A stretch of 64,000 nucleotides of DNA from assembly GCA_019914995.1 (NCBI GenBank), contig CM034142.1, positions 5,971,031 to 6,035,030 on the forward strand. Direction: 5' to 3'. Within the stretch, counting starts at the first letter, position 1, and the number at the start of each line of letters is the position of its first letter. Under the pieces are notes generated by a model, which searched no databases, was not told the origin of the DNA, and saw only the letters and a program-made list of their open reading frames with translations. Source of the stretch: Acanthochlamys bracteata. Lineage: Eukaryota > Streptophyta > Magnoliopsida > Pandanales > Velloziaceae. This document shows positions 38,301-53,300 of the stretch, piece after piece. A program made the translations under genes and the position numbers.

Positions 38301-41300
38301 CCTAACCCCAATTTGTTTCTGTATCAATTAAACCCCTTAGGCTTGTATATTACCAAGACCCTCCCATTTGCTTCTCATGGCACTACAAAATCTGAAATTG
38401 ACAACTTGACATATTTAACATTTGCTCGGAGCCAGCTACTGGATAGTTCACAAACATGATTCTGATAAAGATATAACAGAAGGGTCCATCACGATTCGTA
38501 AACCTTTCCACTGAAACTAAAGTACTAACTCAGACAGACAAAGTTGAAGCTCTGTATAGCTTCAAATTTGATGGTCATGTACCTTTTCAGAACTCAGTGA
38601 TCTAGAGTTCGTGAGAATAAAGAAGCAAGTTGGGTGTTTACTAAACTGCTTGACAAGTGTCTCAATATTCCTGTGCATTAAGAAAATACAAGGTTTAAGA
38701 ATTCACAAAAGTAGTGTATAGCACAATTTGATTTTGGCATGTTTATTTTAAGATAATTTCACAGACGGAATTGCAATTTGCAAGGGAATAATTAAAATAC
38801 CTAATTAAAAGTTCAAAATCACACTTGGAAAATATTGAAATTTACCATTCCATCAGCACTTCTATGTCATGTACAGTTTGGGTACCGGTGGGATCATCGT
38901 CTAGAACCACTAAAACTTTGGAACTACTTGCACCCTCCTGTATTTGTAGGGTATCTATCGGATTCTCAGGCCATTCAGGTGCCAAGGATTTTAAAACATC
39001 TTCTTTATTAAGGAAAGATGCTTTTCCTTCGACTTTAACACCAGTAAGTGTCTCATACACCTGCAAAGACATAACTATCACCTACACAGAAGAAGATATA
39101 TACAAACTTGAATCCTATCATGAAATTATAACAATCACTTCGCAAAGCTTGTATATCTAGGAAAATTATGTAATGTGGAATAACTATGAACATAACATCA
39201 AACTTCAGTATCAACCCCCCACCGAGACAAGAAATACCTTAATACACTGTAATTTATAATATCAAGAAATTTGGGGATGAGGTTAGGTTCCTAGAATAGC
39301 GTTAAAACTTGAAAGTGCCTAACAGAGAACACAACTTAATCCAATTTCTTCATTTTATGTGCTTAAAGGTTAGCATATGATGTTCATGTTTTTTAAAGAA
39401 AGTTTCAGTAGAAGCATGATGAGGTATTTACTAGGAAAGGTTTCTAAGGTTTAAATGGCTTGATAAGTGATTAGATATTTAGTAGGGAATTGACATTAAC
39501 ACAGACTGAGAGGTTAATATGATGAAAAAACACAAATTGTTCTGATATTTACTAAATCTAGGTTTAAATGGCTTGATAAGTGATTAGAATATCTTTTTTT
39601 GGAATGCCTAGTGTGAGTAGATGAAGTAATAGCTAAAATTGTATGAGGAACTGAAGAAGTAAAAAAAAAAAAAAAGGAAAAAGAATGCGTGCCTATTTAC
39701 TTAAATTTCCATCATCCTAGAAGAATGTATTCAAGGAAACAGGGACAGAAGATGATGAAGATACGATTGGATTATATTTGGATTTTTAAAGATTTGGTAA
39801 CTGTAATAATTCCCTCAGTTAGCTGCATATTTATAAGAATTGTTTTAGTGGATTATAGTCTTTGCTGAAGACCTAATAGCCAGGTTCAAAGCTTCCGGGG
39901 GCAAGCCTGCATGCTACCCAACGGGTTAAGTATGGTAGAAGAAATGTATACAAGACTTTATTATTGTATTATGAAGTTTTCTACTGTTTGACGAAAAGAG
40001 TAATTGTGCAGGATGGAGGTTGGCGTTAGCAAGATTACAGCACCATAGGTTTCCAGTACAAAATTATCATACGATACAAGAAATGGAGCATTACTCTATT
40101 TATCAGAAATATAAGTTGTATGCTGAACTTGCCGACATTTGACTTGTTCTGACATCGTGTTCATATTCTAGATTATACTTTTTATTGTTTGCTCAAGAGA
40201 TGTTACAGCTATTTATGACAATATCCTTGACAGTATTGGCTGAAGCATTTTCTAGATTTCAATAAAGTATAGCATTCTTTCCAGATTATGAGAGATGGTA
40301 AAGGTGTCAAGATTATGCTGACAAATGCCAGTAATATAGGTAAAGGTCAGAAATTCTAGTACAGCATAGTAATACCTTAACAACAGCCGCATCATCATAC
40401 CTACCCCAACCAGAAGCTGAACCTGCTCAACCAAAGTTGATGGATCACATAAACAACATAGAATTGTCATGTTCATCTCAATGTCTATCCATACCAAAAC
40501 AGATTTGGAATAAGATACAGATATATGGAAAGTGACAGCAAAAAGACTATAATATAATTTCAAAAGCAGTAGCCTAAGAAGTTGAAGCAGAAGACTCGTC
40601 GAACCATGTTAACAATAAAATAAAGACAAAATACCCCTTTTAAATGCAGGTTTCTGAATGTAAGATATGAACATTTACGTACAGCAGAAATATGCATATA
40701 AACTTATTAAGATTTAAACTGAAAGTAGAAAATATGCATTAGTGCTTTATACCACCTGAAATGAACAACTGGTGTGCAGCACTAGCAATATGTAGAGGTA
40801 ACTTGAGATTAAATCCTTCGCTGGATACAATACCCTGCAAGAATGTACAGAAATAGAAGAAGGAAATGACATGAACTGGGTAGTCCATCAGCAACTATCT
40901 TGATGGAGGAAAGAGGTGGGGGTGTAAACATACAAGATCCTTCACAAAGATATCAATAGCAGAATATGGAGTGTAATCGTTGTCTAGCATGTGGGGAACA
41001 CGATTACCAAACATCCTGTTCAGAGTTGATAATGAGATGTTAGAAATTTGGTAAACTTAGAAAAAGTACAATTAACTGAAACCAGGTACTATTGCTAATA
41101 TACACAGCCCTAGCAGCGGCTACTTCAACCATCCAACCAAATTAAACTCCCTCACAAGATGTGTATTCAGTAGTATGACAGCAGAAATTCATAGCTTCAT
41201 AAGGATCCTACAAACTAGTCTCCTACTCAACAATGTCCAGCTCAAACAATTCAGTAGTGTATAACAAGTACAAAAATCTCTAAAGGCAAGATGTACGCCT

Positions 41301-44300
41301 TCATACAGTTGCTAAAAGAACATTCATGCAGTAGTTGTTAGACAAAGGCCACTCTGTTCTCATTTATTTCCAAAACTTTTACACTCTTAACGAAACAACA
41401 AAAGCTTCTTTCCCAAAATCTTTTTTTTTTAATATGAAGCAAGAAATTCACCCTTTCCACACATGAAGACAATATAGGATATGTCTTCTAATTTTTGTTT
41501 ATAGTGAAGCAAATTTTATTCTTGTAGTATAGTCTAGCTAATGCAGATACTTCAAATATATTGCGACATCACAAATCTATACAACCTTCATTAGGAGAAC
41601 ATTGTAAGCTTGAAGTAATATATTTTAAATGACTTGAGAAATATCTATAGTTTAAGTAATTGTGATCTCGAAAGAATTAATCACAGATTTAAGGAATACC
41701 TCATTCTTTTTAAGTTTAAACGGTCTCTCAGGTGTTAAGTGGATAGCCTATCAGGTTTGAGAACAAAAAGCACATCATGTTAGTAGGAGCATGACTGACC
41801 AGGAATATCCAGTTTCATGCTTGATGACTTCAAATAGCATTTTATTGTTTAGACCCAATCGTGCACCAAATGCCATTGCTTCAGCTGCTGCAGCTATATG
41901 AACTCCCGCAAGCAATTGATTGACCATCTTCACAGCACTGAAACCGGAATAAGTGCATATAGCCATGAAGAAGGTCAAGTTATAAAATTTGCATGTTGCT
42001 TGCAGTCCAGTATGCTTAGCAGAAATATGAAAAGCTCTCAGAAAACATCACATTGATACCTTGCTGCTCCACAACCACCTTTAATTATATAGAGCTTCTC
42101 ACTCAAAGCTGAAATTAATCGAGTTTAAGAAGTCATTAGATCTAATCAGAAATCATTTGCTTCATGTCCCATACATGAATGTTCGATATTAGGCAATACC
42201 TACCAGAGAGTACTGATCCAGCACTTGCAAGAGATTCATCTGAGCCAGAAGCCATAATCTACATGAAATAAAATTCCAGTTTAGTATACCATTATTACTA
42301 AAAGCATCTCCTAGGGCAATAAGATGATAGTTGACTTCAATTTATATTCACAGAGTATCGTACTGTCAGTGTTCCATCTGCTGCTCGTTTGACACCACCA
42401 GACACTGGAGCATCCACTAACTTCAAGCCTCTTGTTTCATCTGGCAGAGGAAGCAAATACTCAATATTAAAAAAATTTACTAACTTGTGTTTGGCAATCA
42501 AGAGGTGAAAAATAATGTTTACAATTTCTATTCAATAGTTAATAATAGACTCAAAACATTACAAGTCAAATCTACGCTTTTAAAGTCAAAAGAGCATTAG
42601 CCACAGAACAAAAGAAAGAAAGAAAAATTTGGGAAATGTCACCAAAACAAACTCCTATGTACCAAACAAAATCAAACCAAAAGCTAAGAGAACTTCCAAA
42701 CCTCTAAACCTTTTCTCCAGGCGAGTAATGAACCCAGGGGAAACTGTAGATGAAAGAATAATAGATGCTCCAGCAGGAAGAACTACATAAAGCAGAGATA
42801 TTTTAGCAGAGACAATGGTCATTACTAAAAAGAGAACTTGTTCAAGTATAGAAGTTACCCGGCACACATCCTGAATCTCCATAGAGAGCATTTTCAGCTT
42901 GAGATTCATTTGCAACCATAATTACTAGAACATCAACATCTGTAAGAAAATAGATCATCAGGACAGAGAATTGTACATATGCATGAACCTTGTTCTTGTA
43001 GAATCACTTGTTTAACATTGGATGTTCAATATTTTCTTCTATAGGCTTTTGAATCAGATTACAGAACACCAAATAGCAGAAGAATTCATATAACCACCTA
43101 ACCATAAGGTCATTTTAGAGAAAGGGAAAGCATAAATCCGAATGCCTTAGTCTACTTATCAGAGTCGTGGTAGGTATCAATCTATCTATTCTGCATGCCT
43201 GCTTATTATTGCATATGTCAGAGCCATAAAACAAGAAAACTATAGAAACCATATGCATCCATTACCTCATTACAGCAAGAAATTGGATAGATCAACGAGG
43301 ATTTTAAAGAACATTTGACGTGGTCAGTTTCAGGTTGTTTTGGACCAAAGTCAGAGTCTAGTGGCTCCATTTCAGCTTGAGCTCTGTCCATTATGCATCT
43401 TAAGTGTCTTTCATTAAAAACTCTAAGAGAACAGAAACTATCATATATCATACACACATATCTAAGAAAATGCCAATAACAGGTATATCTTTCAGCTTAC
43501 ATTTCATAATTCTGCCAAAATTAAAGGCATACAGCTAAATTTGGCAATAGGAACCTTAAAAGGAATACAAGAAGCATATGAAACACAGTTTTTGTCAACT
43601 TATGTGAAAGTAAGTTCATATTACCTCTAGATACCTCTTCAGGGGTGGAAGCCACAGCACCTCCTATATGAGCAAACCTAGACAAAGTGGGTTTATACAC
43701 CTGAGCAAGAGCAAGAATTTAGTCAGCCAACATCCTTACTTTTCAAGAAGTTGTAAAAATTCAGTTGCCATACACTGAACTTGCAGTAATTTTCCAGAGA
43801 TAGCTTGGTATATTTCATGATTTTAGCATACAATTTCGATCATACAATTACTGAAGTATATAATAGTTTGGTCTATGCAAGTATGCTTTGGAGTTCTTTA
43901 GCACTATTTTCCATAAACAGTTGTATACTCTCGCGCATTACTTATAAAAATATAATAATAGTCTAGGAAAATGTACAAAAATAGAACATGTTGCCAAGGA
44001 ATTGCAAAAAACAGCAATGAGAAACTACTTAGATTGAAATGGATTGGATGATATAACTTTCTTTATCATGTTCAAACAGATGAAATCAACTTGGCTGACA
44101 TTATTAGTATAGATACTTGGAAGTGCTAATCTGAGATATGAATAGAAGGATCATGGGGCTTTTACATCAAAAGCATTAACGGTAAAGTTTGATTTCAGAA
44201 GATGTGCTGCCATTCCGAAACCCATAGCACCTAGACCAACAAAACCAATCTTCTTTACTGGAACAGATTTTCTAGCAAGTTCATCTGCCAGATCACCAGG

Positions 44301-47300
44301 GTTATAGGACAGCTGATTAGCAGCATCTCTCATGCTGACACCATAGTTCTGATCCCAAACCTGAGAAAAAGTCATCTGTAAGTACTGTCAAACCTCAAAG
44401 CAAGATATAATTTCGACTTAGTTAATTGCATGCTAATTACTGTTCCAACACGTATAGTGCCCAGTCTAGCCAACAAATACAATCAAGGATTTAAACTTAA
44501 CTGTAGGAGCACCAGAATCAGCTCCGCATTTGTATGAAGATCCTGAAACAAGTGCCATATGAGTTAGCTATCCACAGATCGAGAAAATTAGGATCTGACC
44601 TAGAAAGGAATATTGCCTGTTACCATTAATCAATTGCTGATATGCAACAGCAAGAAGTGGAAGAGGGAATGTAACTGATTTTGCGACATCCATGACAAGC
44701 CCCTCATTAAAAAAAACAATTTTAAAAGAAAAACAGGTAAAAAAGGTAAGTAAGATGCAGAAACAAGTTATAAGCTAACAGACATTAGCACTGTTATTGC
44801 TAGATTCACCAGGAATTTTACAGTAACATAAGAAGTACACCAACACAAATAGTAATGAATGCTTACGAGCAACAAAAGAGTTAGCAGTCAACTACCATCA
44901 CAATCGCAATATGTGGCAAAGTGGCAAGCTACTCTGGCTGGGATCCCCTATCTAACAACAAAACTATACCAAGATTTTAATTCTGAAATGTACCACATTT
45001 TTCAAACTGTGTGTTGTGCATGAAAGCTGTAGTCAAACAAGATATATCTACCATGGTGAGTAGCTAAGGATGTCAAGCATCACCTAATAAAGATATTAAA
45101 GGCAGAAATGACCATCCCCTATAACGGAAGGCTGCATTTAGGCATCAGCAAAGATACAAAGCCAAGGTGATAGACATTGTAGCATGAGAGATGGTGAACC
45201 ATGTACTTAATCAACAAGATCCTTTTGGTATTGTTATCTCTGTTTCCAAATGTCAAAAGAAATTTTGTTGACCACCATCATTTCAAGAATAGACTGATAT
45301 CCATATCCTAAATCTTAAGTTTCTCTTTAATATGATTTTCCACCTAACAACTGTCGGCTTCCTCTATGACAATGGAGTCCTCTCTTTTCATTTTGCTTAC
45401 CTTAATGTCACATAGTACAAGCAGAAGTCATATGTGATCTACAGTAAAAGTATACAACACTAGAGAGAGACAAAGAAAGCGTTAAATACATAAATTCAGA
45501 GCCTAAAGAAAATCTCAATAAGTATTGAGAAACCTGGGATTAAAAGTGAAGCAACAATTTTGAGTTCCACTAGCAAGTATGCCAACTATGAATATGATGT
45601 GGTTAGAGCTAAGTGTTATAAATATAATTATGTTCATTATATAACATCTTATATATAAAAGAGACTAGGAATAATATGCACTTTGGATTGTACATATGGT
45701 ATATTAATCGCTGTAATATCAATCTCATTGACTTACCAATTTTTCTACCAGTAAATCTACAATAATTGACAGAGCTTGGTCGCCTCTCAACAATCTGGGG
45801 GCTGCATCAACAAACATCCTGCATGTGTTTAAATTGGTTTAGAACTCAAAGACAGACTGAGTGCAGCCTAAGAATTCTATTCTACGACGTGGGTCTATCA
45901 TTTGGCCTTTATATCCTTTGTATCACTGTTCTACTATTTTTATGTCCTATGTCTAGTTTAGCTGACTTATAAATGTTTCTACTCAACAGGCGAAGGACTC
46001 ACTGCTTCCTAATTGTACCCCTAATTGATCTCATCTAATGCGATAGGAAAGCTGTACAATTACCTGGGACTTTGCTTGTAATAAAGTTATGTAGTTTCGT
46101 TGAACTGAGGAGCTTGACCTTCAGTAGTAATAATTATAATTCCTAATATTGTTTGTGTGGCAAAGTCAATTCTTATTATATATAATGACTAGTCATTTCT
46201 TATTCATGTGTTAATAAAGGGACACTTAGTTTCACAAGGCTACCCAAGTAGTAGTAGAAGAGCCCAAAAGGCATACCAGCCCTATAAGAACTCTTCCAGC
46301 TGAGTTTCAATCATGTGACAGATTCATGAATTCCAACAGTCCAACTGGGAAGGAAATTTCATGTACAACACAAGTTTCCTTAGTTTGATAGTTTTATTTC
46401 TTCTTATGCCAAAGCTTTTCCTTCCTATCCTTTGGTGAAGTTTTTAGCAAGAAAGAAAAGAATAGTAAGTTTCACAGGCAATCACCTTGAGCTTCCAGCT
46501 GCATTTGAAATGATGTCATAGAGGATTAATGGATGAATGTCAGCACGAACGCCCAGATACATTGCCTCAATAGCAGCAACTACATGAATGCCCTCAAGTA
46601 GTCCATTAACCATTCTAACTTTGCTGCATAAGGAAGATAGAGAGTAATATGATAATATCTCTCTACAGACAAAGCAAAAATTTACAAATACTGATTGTAG
46701 TTGCAGCCAAAACAAGATTCTTCGCCCAAGGTTCAATCCTAGTTTTGATGATATCAAACATAGAGTGATTAAGTGTAGTAGGGAGTTTGGGAGAAAAGAT
46801 AAACCACACACACTTCCGCTCATCCACTTGTGCTTGCAAATGCCCATGCAAACTCAGATACCATGAGTGCTTATGTATTAAACTGCTGATGTACTGGTTA
46901 AGAAAAAAGAATAAGGTACCTTCCAGCACCAATATCCCCTTCAAAAATGTAAACCTTCTCACAGATTCCTGTTGGCATGCGTAACATCAAATAAGAAACC
47001 TGAATAGACAAAGAGAAGGATAAAGATGTAATTATCCATGCAAGCCTACAGATATGGATCTAACCATGCAGGACAGCTTCTGCCTTCTGTAGTGCCTCCT
47101 GCCTCCCAGACGTTATAGCCTGCGCATCCATAATTGATCACAATTTAAGAAAAAGTGTCACCAAAACATATAGGCCAACTAGCTCTTTTTTGTTAATTAT
47201 CATTTGAAGAGCTATGAACTACTAATGTAAATGCCGTAGGCTTACAATAAGTTTCCCCTGCAGTTCCTCCGCTAGTCCTCTGCAAAAGTGGGCATCGATT

Positions 47301-50300
47301 ACAGTTACATCCTTGGACCACTCTGCAATTACATGATTGGATCTACCTTGAGCATAATCTAGGGAGAGCAAAAGTTACACTACCATAGACTAAAATAATC
47401 ACAAAAAACACCTAGAATATGGAAGGTTGAGATAAGATTAACAATAACTTGATAGCGATCTACTCTTTAAGGACAACAACATAATATCTTTCCAAGGACA
47501 TGACCACTGAAAGAAGTCTATCTTGGTTAATTAACTTTATCATGAATACATAAATTTCTTTCAAGTTGGTATGTCTCTGCATCAATCGTTATTAAAGTAA
47601 AGCCGCCAAGACAGATGATGTTGCCAATGCTGTTCTTAATTAATACTTTTAGAAGAACCAGTAGTAGGCCATCAAACTAAAATTTGCAGTACTGGTCTTT
47701 ACATCTACTAAACTTTGCCAGGCTACTTCCGAATGGGTTACAAAGGATATCTCTAAGTCAATGTCACTATATAATGACACGCTACTTTTTTCAAAAAAAA
47801 AAAAAGAAAAAAAAAAAAAGAGAAACATGGATGACCATTAAAGAGGTCCAAAAGTATGCATTGTTTAGAGGCATCATCAGGTAACACATGCTGTTTCCAA
47901 GATACTCAAGCGTACTTTAGGTTCAAAGCATCAAGAACCAAGCAGAGTATTGCAGAACTAATTGTTATGGAGCAGCTTTGTACATGTTGTTTTCGTAAAT
48001 TTTTAATTCTTGTAAGTCTTCTAAACAACTTTTATAGCAATACTTCTAAGACTTAGACTGCAACACACCGAGGTTGAGCTGAAGTTATCTGAATCCGTCA
48101 TCCATGAAGACATACACTTTAGATCCATGATGTATTTGCCAAAACAACGTGAGTTTACCATAATGGTCAATAGGTCAATACATATCAAGTTCTATTGTCC
48201 AATGAGGATGAACATTACCAGTTTAATCATTAGTTATAGAATAACAGCATATATTTGCCATTGTTGAACCTATCTTCAAGCCTAGAATCATCATGTTGAA
48301 TCCACACGGACCTTCAATTAAGGAGTTCTAAAGTAAATTAATATAATCATTTGTTTCCATATATGGAAACAACTTAAAAAATGTACAAACCCGATTAAGT
48401 TTGAGACAATTTGGTAATTTTGGCTGTTTCCAACCAACTGTTGACATTCTCCAAATTGGACACCAAAACTTCATCAACTTGCCTTAGTTAAGATAATAAA
48501 GTTTTTAACATTATTTGAGAAATATTAATTTGGTCACCCAGTTTCTGATTGGAATTACTCAAATAGACATTACTTCCGGGAACGTTTTTTCGCAGAGCAA
48601 ACTTTCCTCAAGTGGGCTATAGAATGCACTTCCTGTGCATGACGTCTATCTAAATATTCAAAACTTAAAACATTGGAAGTGTAGGCGTTATTGTTTTTTC
48701 AACTGACTGCATGCATGCATGCAAGTAAGCTTCAGGCATTGTTTTGCCTCGAAAAGAGTACGTACGATGGTGCTAACGTCCACCGCATTTAAGCCTTCAT
48801 TTGAATTAGAATTTGAAATTTGCCGTCAAGATTTCGCACATAGCAAGGCAGACGCCGCGAATCCTGTATTATAAAAGAGAAAGAAGAGAATTAGGGAAGG
48901 ATGTACCCACTTTGACTCTCTCCTCTCAGATAGGGTGACAACAATATTTGGTTCAAGCCTTAAACAATGCAAGCGGAGACTATCAAGGGATCTCCAGCGA
49001 GCTCAAGCTTTAGACATTCAAGGTAAGGCCTAACTGACTTGTCAAGTTTCTTCTTGTATTAGGATATAAGAGGAAGTTGACATACAGGGTTTCAAATATG
49101 AAGCTTAATAAGAATCCATAGAACCATAATCTTCTAGTTCTTCGAAGAATTATGATGGATTGTTTCCTGGCCATAAATGGTGTTACAAAGGAGAAATCAA
49201 GGTAGTGAAGGAAGCAATTCTTAATGCCGGATAAATTTGAGTTGACTCTCCTGAAAAGAAGAATAGGATAGACACCTTTTTTACCCTAGGTTGTGCTCCC
49301 CTTAGGTGTGAACAATTTAGGCTGAAGCTGCCTGTTCACCCTTTTCTATCCCGTCTATTCACCTAAATTGCTATCAAGGTTTTTGGAAGGTAAGCTGTAT
49401 CAAAGTTGGCATCCCACTAAAGTTACACATCTTTTGCTCTCTGCAGGCCTAAATTGCTATCAAGGCAAAACACCAACCTAGCTATATATAACTTATTACA
49501 GATCTTACCTTGATTACAACGGCATAGCAAATGTAAACCCTCATTCTGTTACTCTAATAAAGATTTGTTTTTTATTAGGCACAATAATTGGTTTTAATGC
49601 ACCATACGAGGAGCAAAGAATTTGTAAGCACAATATCTTCAAACTTGGTTGTGAGCAGAGTAGCATCATTTAGAACAGTAAATCCTTATACAAAAAACCT
49701 ATTGAATCTCTCCTAAAAATGATTTTGGAAGCAACATCTGCTGTCTTGCTATGTGGTTATACTTTTATAGGGCCTAATCACTGAGGATACTAAATCTATA
49801 TTGACCCTTCTGCATTCTCTTTGTTCGGTAGCTATGAAAGGTCCTTCCTTACTGGACGGTTTACCGATCAAGTTGGAGAAAGACTCCAACCTTCATGGTG
49901 TAAAAAAAATAATTATCAAAGAAGAGATGGATGTCCTCCAATCCAATGGGGGCTGCTCGTAAGACGTTGGCATAAAAAAATAAAAATAAAAAATAAAAAA
50001 ACACACACTCCTACTCTCTCTTGCATTTTGCCATCCTCCGGCGTCTCTACCAAGGGTGTCATGGAGAAAGCCGCTTCTCTTTCTAAATTATCCAAGGGGT
50101 GACAAAGAAGGAACAACCCTAGGCAACCTAAATACGACAAGAAAATTAGCACTTAGATCCAGTTTATTAGTTGACTAGAAGGCTTTATAACTTATTACTC
50201 CAATGGAAACCTAAACAAGGCTTTCAACATGCTATGTAGGCTTTCCCTCTCCTGATGCTCTCCAATTTGCACCAATACCAAAATTCTTTTGTTTTTTGTT

Positions 50301-53300
50301 AGGCCTTATTTAGTGCAACACATCTTGCTAGGTGTTTCGAGGATCTTCTACTCATATGCATTAAAACTCGCAATGAAATGATGGAAAGCTACTCAAAGCA
50401 GATGTAGATGTCTAGCATTTGATGCAAGAGAATATGATTTTAGCTATGGGGAACTGAACAAGTAACTACAATGGAAGCAAAAGGTTGAGACATACAACTA
50501 TGTCCATAAGAAGCCCTTAAAGTGATTGAGATGACAACGAAAGAAGAGGAGATGTGCTTCGCTAAGTTAGCCATACACTGACACAACTTTTCATTCCTAA
50601 GGTGATAAATGTGAGGGTTATTGTTGTCGAGTGACTCAAGAAGGCAAAGAGGGCAAGTAGGCTGAAGAAAAAGCTAAAGAAGAGGCAATGCTGAAAGCAG
50701 CAACCAGAAGAGTGTGTAGGACGCTAGAAATTGCAATAGCAAGCCTAGCAAAGTAGGATGGAGACATGGAGAGAGATGGTAAATCCACTGTGCAACTTCA
50801 TGTTTATAATATTATCAATCTTAGATGCTAGATGGTAAGTCCATTTAGCAAAACGTACTTTTATTCCTTTTGATATTTGTTTTCCTTTTTGCATATGTAC
50901 TATTCCAAGTGTATCAATAATCTCTCTTCATTCATACACCAGCATCAATAGATGATAAATGTTGTATCAAGGAAAAAATGCCTTTGTTTTAACTTATATA
51001 CATTATGTAGTGAAAAAGAATGCATGGTGGAGCCTTCTTGGCTATATGCATATTGCTATTACAACTCCAAGGCTATGTGGAGCCAATAATAGCTTGAGGA
51101 GACTAATGGGGTGAAAAAACTTTAACCATAAAGGAAGATGGATATCCATTGTCTCCTCATCAACTTTAACTAGCAATCACATCAATTGCCAAGGATCAAG
51201 GCCACATTGCTATGCTTTTTACATTGATAAATAATTTTGATAGTGTAGTTGAAACATTATACAATAATAGCAAGCACAAATATGCACTCAGAACTTCTAG
51301 CGGACATGGTTTGCTTCAAGAAAGTAGCAGCCGGATACCAGGAGATGAGAAATGAAGCTCTCACTATGTCTTATTACTGAGTATAGTCATATTGTTTTCT
51401 TCATCGCTAAATTTAATAAGCATTCTCTCCGTTGTACAAAGAATCAAACAACAATCGCTTACAATAATTGCTTGCTTGCCTATATCGAGAAAGATGTACT
51501 TGATAGCATTAGCAAAAAATAGCTACAAGTAATAAATTTCTCATCATACTATCAACAAGCCTAGAGCCTTTACTGAAAAAATGTAAGAAGATACAACAGT
51601 TATTACTTACTAAGCATATTAGCATCTAGCCGTAAAAAAGGAATTGAGCAGATCAGTCGACGAAAAAGAATTTCACTGATGAGCATAGCATACCTAATTC
51701 ATGTGACCTGCATGGTCTTTATTTCAAAGCATTACGGTTTCTAGCTTCCAATAAATGCAGGCTGCTATTATTAATTAAGAAAATTTATATGGTTTTAAGG
51801 TAAATATAACCAAGTACTTTCAAAATCAACGTCTCTTTTAAAGTAAAGCTCGATATAAAAAAGCTTCATGTTCACAATATATATCAAGTATTGGAACTTT
51901 CATACTTCTTATCCACTTTCTGATAGACAATATTTATTTGAACCCATCCTATATTTGTCTCTCACATAGTTCTCAAAAACCCGATTTAAATCTTAAAATT
52001 ACGAATTTACGTCAACCAAATTATCATATTTCATAATAAAATCACATTTTTGGTAAATCGTTGTAACAATCGTGATTTATATAGTAAATCGGTAAAATCG
52101 TGATTTTATAGAGATTTTATATGATTTCAGAAATTTGTGAAACTTGGAGGGATTTCTAATAAATTTTGAAGGGGTTTTTCGTAAAACTTTTATCTAAAAT
52201 TTTAAAGATATTAAAAAAAATTAAAGTTATTGAGAAAACTTTAACAAATATTATCTACATTTTAAAGGTATTAAAAGAACGTTTACAAAAAAATTTACCG
52301 GTAGATAAAATCTTACGATCCTATTTAAAATTCTAATTTTACAATCTTACTTAAATAAAACGATCCTACTTAAAATCCCTATTTTGACAACCTTGGTCTC
52401 TCATATTTTCATGAAGAGAGAATTTCGTAAAGCGCAATCAATAAAGCAGGCTTCTCTACAAAGAATATGGATGCATACTTGATATAGATGCTAGGTTCTC
52501 AAAGTTGTGTTGCCAAATTTGGAATTTATCATGAGTTTGACTTTCTCAAAACTGGCTTAAACCATCAAGAAAAAATAACATGAAGCTTTGTATACCTTTG
52601 AGGTGCTTCACTAGAACAGAGAGTTGAGTTGGTGTTAACAAGGACCGCAAAATAATTACCGCATCTTCAACCAAACCTGCTACGAAATGATAAAGTGTGC
52701 TACTTCGAACAAATAAATAAATAAATATGTACGCAAAATAAAAATAAATGTGTATACATATACATACATATATATAGGAAGAAAATATGTGCACATTTCT
52801 ACCTTATGTGTGCATTGGCCCACATTGGCACATATAAGTTGCGTAAAAAACTCAAAATTCATTTCCACCGTTAGATATTAAGAACTATGAGTTTTGAACA
52901 CAGCCGATAAAATTACATCACAATCGGATCAAGGATTGATCTCCATCCCGCCTCTTAATCAAAATGACAGTAAAAGAAAAAATCTTATGTTCTGTAAATA
53001 TTTGTCAAATTTTTTTTTTTCTATCATCTTTATCAAAATGACAGATGGTGGACGACCATGACACGATTAAGCTGAAATTTTATCAAACGTGTTCACGACT
53101 CATAACTCTTCATATCCAACGGTGTAGAATGAATTTTGATCTACTTATATGGGTCAACGTGCGCCAATATACACCTAAGATACACACACACACACACCAA
53201 CACACACACACACATACATACATATAAACATACAAAATGTATGCACTCCTACACTCCCAATGCACTCCCTAGCTATTTTTGGAGGGGGATACATCCAAAT

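Larger units (their letters stand above)
32459..39060 (-). other. Domain segment 3: DUF1537/OtnK-type sugar-acid kinase (exons 23-35)
   Basis: Exons: 39060-38846, 38670-38583, 38144-38025, 37935-37817, 37735-37663, 37588-37469, 35504-35436, 35353-35183, 35095-35048, 34634-34493, 33615-33518, 32776-32632 and 32544-32459. N-terminal lobe signatures are [28 protein letters not shown] and [14 protein letters not shown], the last holding the substrate-binding RGDSTLRG. C-terminal nucleotide-binding lobe signatures are [33 protein letters not shown] and [16 protein letters not shown]1537 proteins are ATP-dependent kinases of four-carbon acid sugars in bacteria. All signature residues I can recognise are present, so activity is expected. 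Confidence 0.93.

Noticed and set aside
49821-50152. Overlapping frames on both strands in intron 4
   Set aside because: No family resemblance, contain an A/T run, and lie inside a long intron of a gene whose exons join around them.
52676-52679. Alternative acceptor three bases upstream for exon 4
   Set aside because: Would insert one residue in a position where the family has none; the CAG acceptor giving KGLVEDAV fits better.
52546-52868. Minus-strand frames rich in Tyr/Ile/Phe
   Set aside because: Only the short part [20 protein letters not shown] is real, as exon 4 of the fusion gene; the rest is TA-rich intron read-through.
53182-53230. Regular CA repeats examined as a CRISPR-like array
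   Set aside because: Plain dinucleotide microsatellite without spacers.
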